Origin: an uncultured Bacteroides sp.
GTDB taxonomy: Bacteria; Bacteroidota; Bacteroidia; Cytophagales; Cyclobacteriaceae
Length of the DNA stretch: 64,000 nt
Assembly (NCBI GenBank): GCA_902168185.1
Contig: CABHOV010000030.1
Location: 62,001 to 126,000, forward strand
Direction of reading: 5' to 3'
Shown here: positions 61,687-64,000 of the stretch, in pieces
Layout: every line of letters begins with the position of its first letter
How positions within the stretch are numbered: position 1 is the stretch's first letter
Program-made: the position numbers and the translations under genes
Notes under the pieces: model-generated
The model's input: the letters and a program-made list of their open reading frames with translations, nothing else
The model's database searches: none
What the model was told of the DNA's origin: nothing

Positions 61687-64000
61687 ATGCCACGTATACT
61701 ACTTGTATTCTTTTTTTGCATCACGGCAGGTTTATCTGCTGTGGCGCAAAAACTTCAGATCGCTGAGCTCACGACTGAATATCAAAATAATCCTATTGGA
61801 CTGGATATCACGGCTCCACGTTTTAGCTGGACGCTGGTCTCACAACAACGCGATGTCATGCAAACTGCATACGAGTTGCGCGTGAGCAGCGATGAGAGTT
61901 TTAAAAACATTCTCTGGCAAACCGGGAAAGTTGCTTCCGATCAATCTGCATTCATCACCTATAGTGGTTCACCACTCAAAGCCAAACAACGGTACCACTG
62001 GCAGGCACGCATCTGGGACAACAAAGGCAATGCATCTGCCTGGAGTAAACCTGTTTTTTTTGAGTTGGGATTGCTGCAAGCAACAGATTGGACAGCGCAA
62101 TGGATCGAACCTGCTATACCGGGTGACAGTGTGAACGGACCAGCCCCACTCCTGCGCAAAAATTTTGATCTGAAGAAAACAGTAAAATCCGGGAGACTAT
62201 ATATTACTTCGCATGGACTATACGAAGCACATATCAATGGTAAGCGTGTAGGCGATCAATACCTTACGCCCGGCTGGACAAGCTACAACAAGAGACTTCA
62301 ATACCAAACATATGATGTTACCGCTTTACTAAAGCAAGGCAACAATGCTACAGGTGTATTTCTGGGCGATGGCTGGTACCGCGGTAACCTGGCATGGGGA
62401 GACAAAAAAAACATCTATGGGAAAACGTTGGGGCTGCTATACCAGCTTGAAGTAACCTATACTGATGGTACATCTGAAGTGATCACTTCAGATGCGCAAT
62501 GGAAATCGTCAACAGGGCCAATTCGCAAAGCTGGTATATATTACGGCGAAGCATACGATGCGCAACTCGAAAAGAAAGATTGGACACAATCAACCTTTCG
62601 GGATACCGATTGGTCTTCCGTAACGCTGGTGAACGGAGGAAAAGAAAATATACTTGCATCGTATGGCCCACCTGTAAAAAAACATGAAACGTTTAGGCCT
62701 GTAAAAATCTTTAAAACACCCAAAGGTGAAACCGCTGTTGACTTCGGACAAAACCTGGTGGGATGGGTTACATTGAAAGTTAAAGGCAAAGCAGGTGACA
62801 AAATAACAATACACCATGCTGAGGTCCTCGACAAGAACAAAAATATATACCTAGATAACTTACGTGCCGCCAAAGCGGAAATTGTATATACTCTGAAAGG
62901 TGGAGAAGAAGAAGTATACGAACCGCGCTTCAGTTTCTTCGGGTTCCGCTATGCACATGTAGAAGGATATCCGGGTACGTTGACACCCGATAAAATTATA
63001 GCCACGGCCGTATATTCAGATATGCAGCCTACCGGGAATTTCACGTCATCCAATGCGTTGGTAAATCAACTGCAGCATAATATTCAATGGGGGCAAAAAG
63101 GAAATTTTGTAGATATACCTTCCGATTGTCCACAACGTGATGAACGATTGGGTTGGACCGGCGATGCACAAGTTTTCTTTCGCACGGCTGCGTATAACAT
63201 GAATGTAGCTCCGTTCTTTCACAAATGGTTGAAGGATCTTACAGCCGATCAACGTAAAGACGGTGCCGTTCCATTCGTCATTCCAAATGCATTGAGTGAT
63301 AATGACGTTTCCTCTACAGGTTGGGCCGATGTCGCGGTTATTATACCCTGGAATCTATACTACGCGTACGGCGATCAGAAAATTCTCGAGCAGCAATATG
63401 AAAGCATGAAAGCCTGGGTAGGCTTTATGGAAAGTAAAAGCAAGAATGATCTTTGGAACACAGGCTTCCACTTTGGTGACTGGCTTTTCTATAGACCCTT
63501 CGATGATAATGATGGTCGCTCTGCTGTAACGGATAAATATTTGATCGCGCAGTGCTTCTGGGCATATTCAACGCAGTTGATGTTGAACACCGCACAAGTA
63601 TTGGGAAAGACAGCCGATGTGCAGCACTATACATCTCAACTAAAGAAGATTAAAGACGCTTTTATAAAAGAATATGTAACGCCTTCCGGCAGACTGGTGT
63701 CCAGTACACAAACCGCTTATGTACTCGCGTTGCATTTTGATATGCTTCCCGAAGCATTGCGTTCACAGGCTGCTGAGAAGCTCGCGCAAAATGTAAAAGA
63801 CTATGGCAACCACCTGACTACCGGTTTTCTCGGCACACCTTACCTCTGCCATGTGCTTACCCGATTCGGATATACAGATGTTGCTTACGACCTGCTTCTG
63901 CAGGAAGAATATCCATCGTGGCTATATCCGGTTAAAATGGGCGCGACTACTATATGGGAGCGTTGGGATGGTATGAAACCGGATAGTACATTTCAAACAC
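61687..64000 (+). CDS. Alpha-L-rhamnosidase (GH78), incomplete at window edge
   Basis: 771 codons are present and the frame stays open at base 64000, so the C-terminus is missing. Signal peptide FFFCITAGLSAVAQ; N-terminal beta domains (fibronectin-like, and an alpha-L-rhamnosidase concanavalin-like module); then the (alpha/alpha)6 barrel with general-acid region CPQRDERLGWTGDAQ (Asp485, Glu486) and the base Glu758 in TTIWERWDG. It removes terminal rhamnose from plant or bacterial glycans in the periplasm or outside. Its full domain set cannot be read. Confidence 0.93.
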   Translation, partial: MPRILLVFFFCITAGLSAVAQKLQIAELTTEYQNNPIGLDITAPRFSWTLVSQQRDVMQTAYELRVSSDESFKNILWQTGKVASDQSAFITYSGSPLKAKQRYHWQARIWDNKGNASAWSKPVFFELGLLQATDWTAQWIEPAIPGDSVNGPAPLLRKNFDLKKTVKSGRLYITSHGLYEAHINGKRVGDQYLTPGWTSYNKRLQYQTYDVTALLKQGNNATGVFLGDGWYRGNLAWGDKKNIYGKTLGLLYQLEVTYTDGTSEVITSDAQWKSSTGPIRKAGIYYGEAYDAQLEKKDWTQSTFRDTDWSSVTLVNGGKENILASYGPPVKKHETFRPVKIFKTPKGETAVDFGQNLVGWVTLKVKGKAGDKITIHHAEVLDKNKNIYLDNLRAAKAEIVYTLKGGEEEVYEPRFSFFGFRYAHVEGYPGTLTPDKIIATAVYSDMQPTGNFTSSNALVNQLQHNIQWGQKGNFVDIPSDCPQRDERLGWTGDAQVFFRTAAYNMNVAPFFHKWLKDLTADQRKDGAVPFVIPNALSDNDVSSTGWADVAVIIPWNLYYAYGDQKILEQQYESMKAWVGFMESKSKNDLWNTGFHFGDWLFYRPFDDNDGRSAVTDKYLIAQCFWAYSTQLMLNTAQVLGKTADVQHYTSQLKKIKDAFIKEYVTPSGRLVSSTQTAYVLALHFDMLPEALRSQAAEKLAQNVKDYGNHLTTGFLGTPYLCHVLTRFGYTDVAYDLLLQEEYPSWLYPVKMGATTIWERWDGMKPDSTFQT

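Noticed and set aside
1-64000. tRNA, rRNA, CRISPR arrays, insertion sequences
   Set aside because: Spacers are short and none showed T-loop-like motifs, regular repeats or transposase frames.

Overview
The window looks like a chromosome segment of a Bacteroidota bacterium, most likely order Cytophagales. The evidence is the AT-leaning composition, the lack of Shine-Dalgarno signals, promoters of the TTG-N(17-23)-TAnnTTTG type, many outer-membrane barrels of Bacteroidota families, DUF families typical of the phylum (DUF4421, DUF5606, DUF6588, DUF6807), and type IX secretion (T9SS) parts: PorT beside ubiE, a PorE-like OmpA protein, and a cargo with a C-terminal sorting domain. I see no rRNA, tRNA, CRISPR array, insertion sequence or prophage. 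The only tyrosine recombinase looks like housekeeping XerD. Nearly all sequence is coding, and no gene-free stretch is longer than about 300 bases.

Layout. 0-7.6 kb holds housekeeping and envelope genes (TPR protein, lipoprotein, pyrD, a small barrel, a DUF4136-like protein, xerD, aroQ, a class V aminotransferase). 7.6-20 kb holds two inorganic-carbon modules separated by an unrelated barrel, marC and rnhA. Module A is a small exported protein, a NuoC-like subunit, a SulP anion transporter, a degenerate beta-carbonic-anhydrase-like protein and a porin. Module B is a second small exported protein, DabA and DabB. 20-22 kb holds a saccharopine dehydrogenase-family protein and cytidine deaminase. 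22-35.6 kb is a signalling block: a HAMP/GAF protein, CheR, a receiver-less CheB, a membrane GAF protein, a large sensor with a SpoIIE-type phosphatase, SiaB, SiaC, a TerB-like/ABCG half transporter, a lipoprotein and a small secreted protein.

35.7-46 kb holds a hydrolase, an SDR, porT, ubiE, the PorE-like gene, engB, a DUF5606 gene, a DUF6807 gene, fbp, aspartate kinase and a low-molecular-weight phosphatase. 46-56 kb holds enoyl-CoA hydratase, two OM proteins, waaA, rsgA, a 2OG-oxygenase-like protein, then a tight minus-strand run of GT2, an acyltransferase, a DUF962/Mpo1-like protein and a DUF4442 protein. 56-64 kb holds a shortened GlcG-like protein, a large T9SS cargo, an APC permease, a 3'-5' exonuclease, a NudK-like Nudix hydrolase and the first 771 codons of a GH78 alpha-L-rhamnosidase that runs off the end.

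The most unusual part is 7.6-20 kb. DabA keeps all four metal/active-site residues known from the energised CO2-uptake complex, so module B is probably a working DAB pump. Module A pairs a SulP (possible bicarbonate) carrier with a NuoC-like subunit and a carbonic-anhydrase homologue that has lost its zinc site. Each module is headed by a 121-residue exported protein, and the two appear to be paralogues. No Rubisco or carboxysome gene is present here, so the likely use is supplying bicarbonate to anaplerotic and biosynthetic carboxylases. The second notable block is a Sia-type partner-switch cassette without a diguanylate cyclase, next to orphan CheR/CheB and a large ABC protein. Starts quoted here often differ from the longest reading frame, because many frames open with an upstream TTG while an ATG in front of the signal peptide or conserved domain is the better start.
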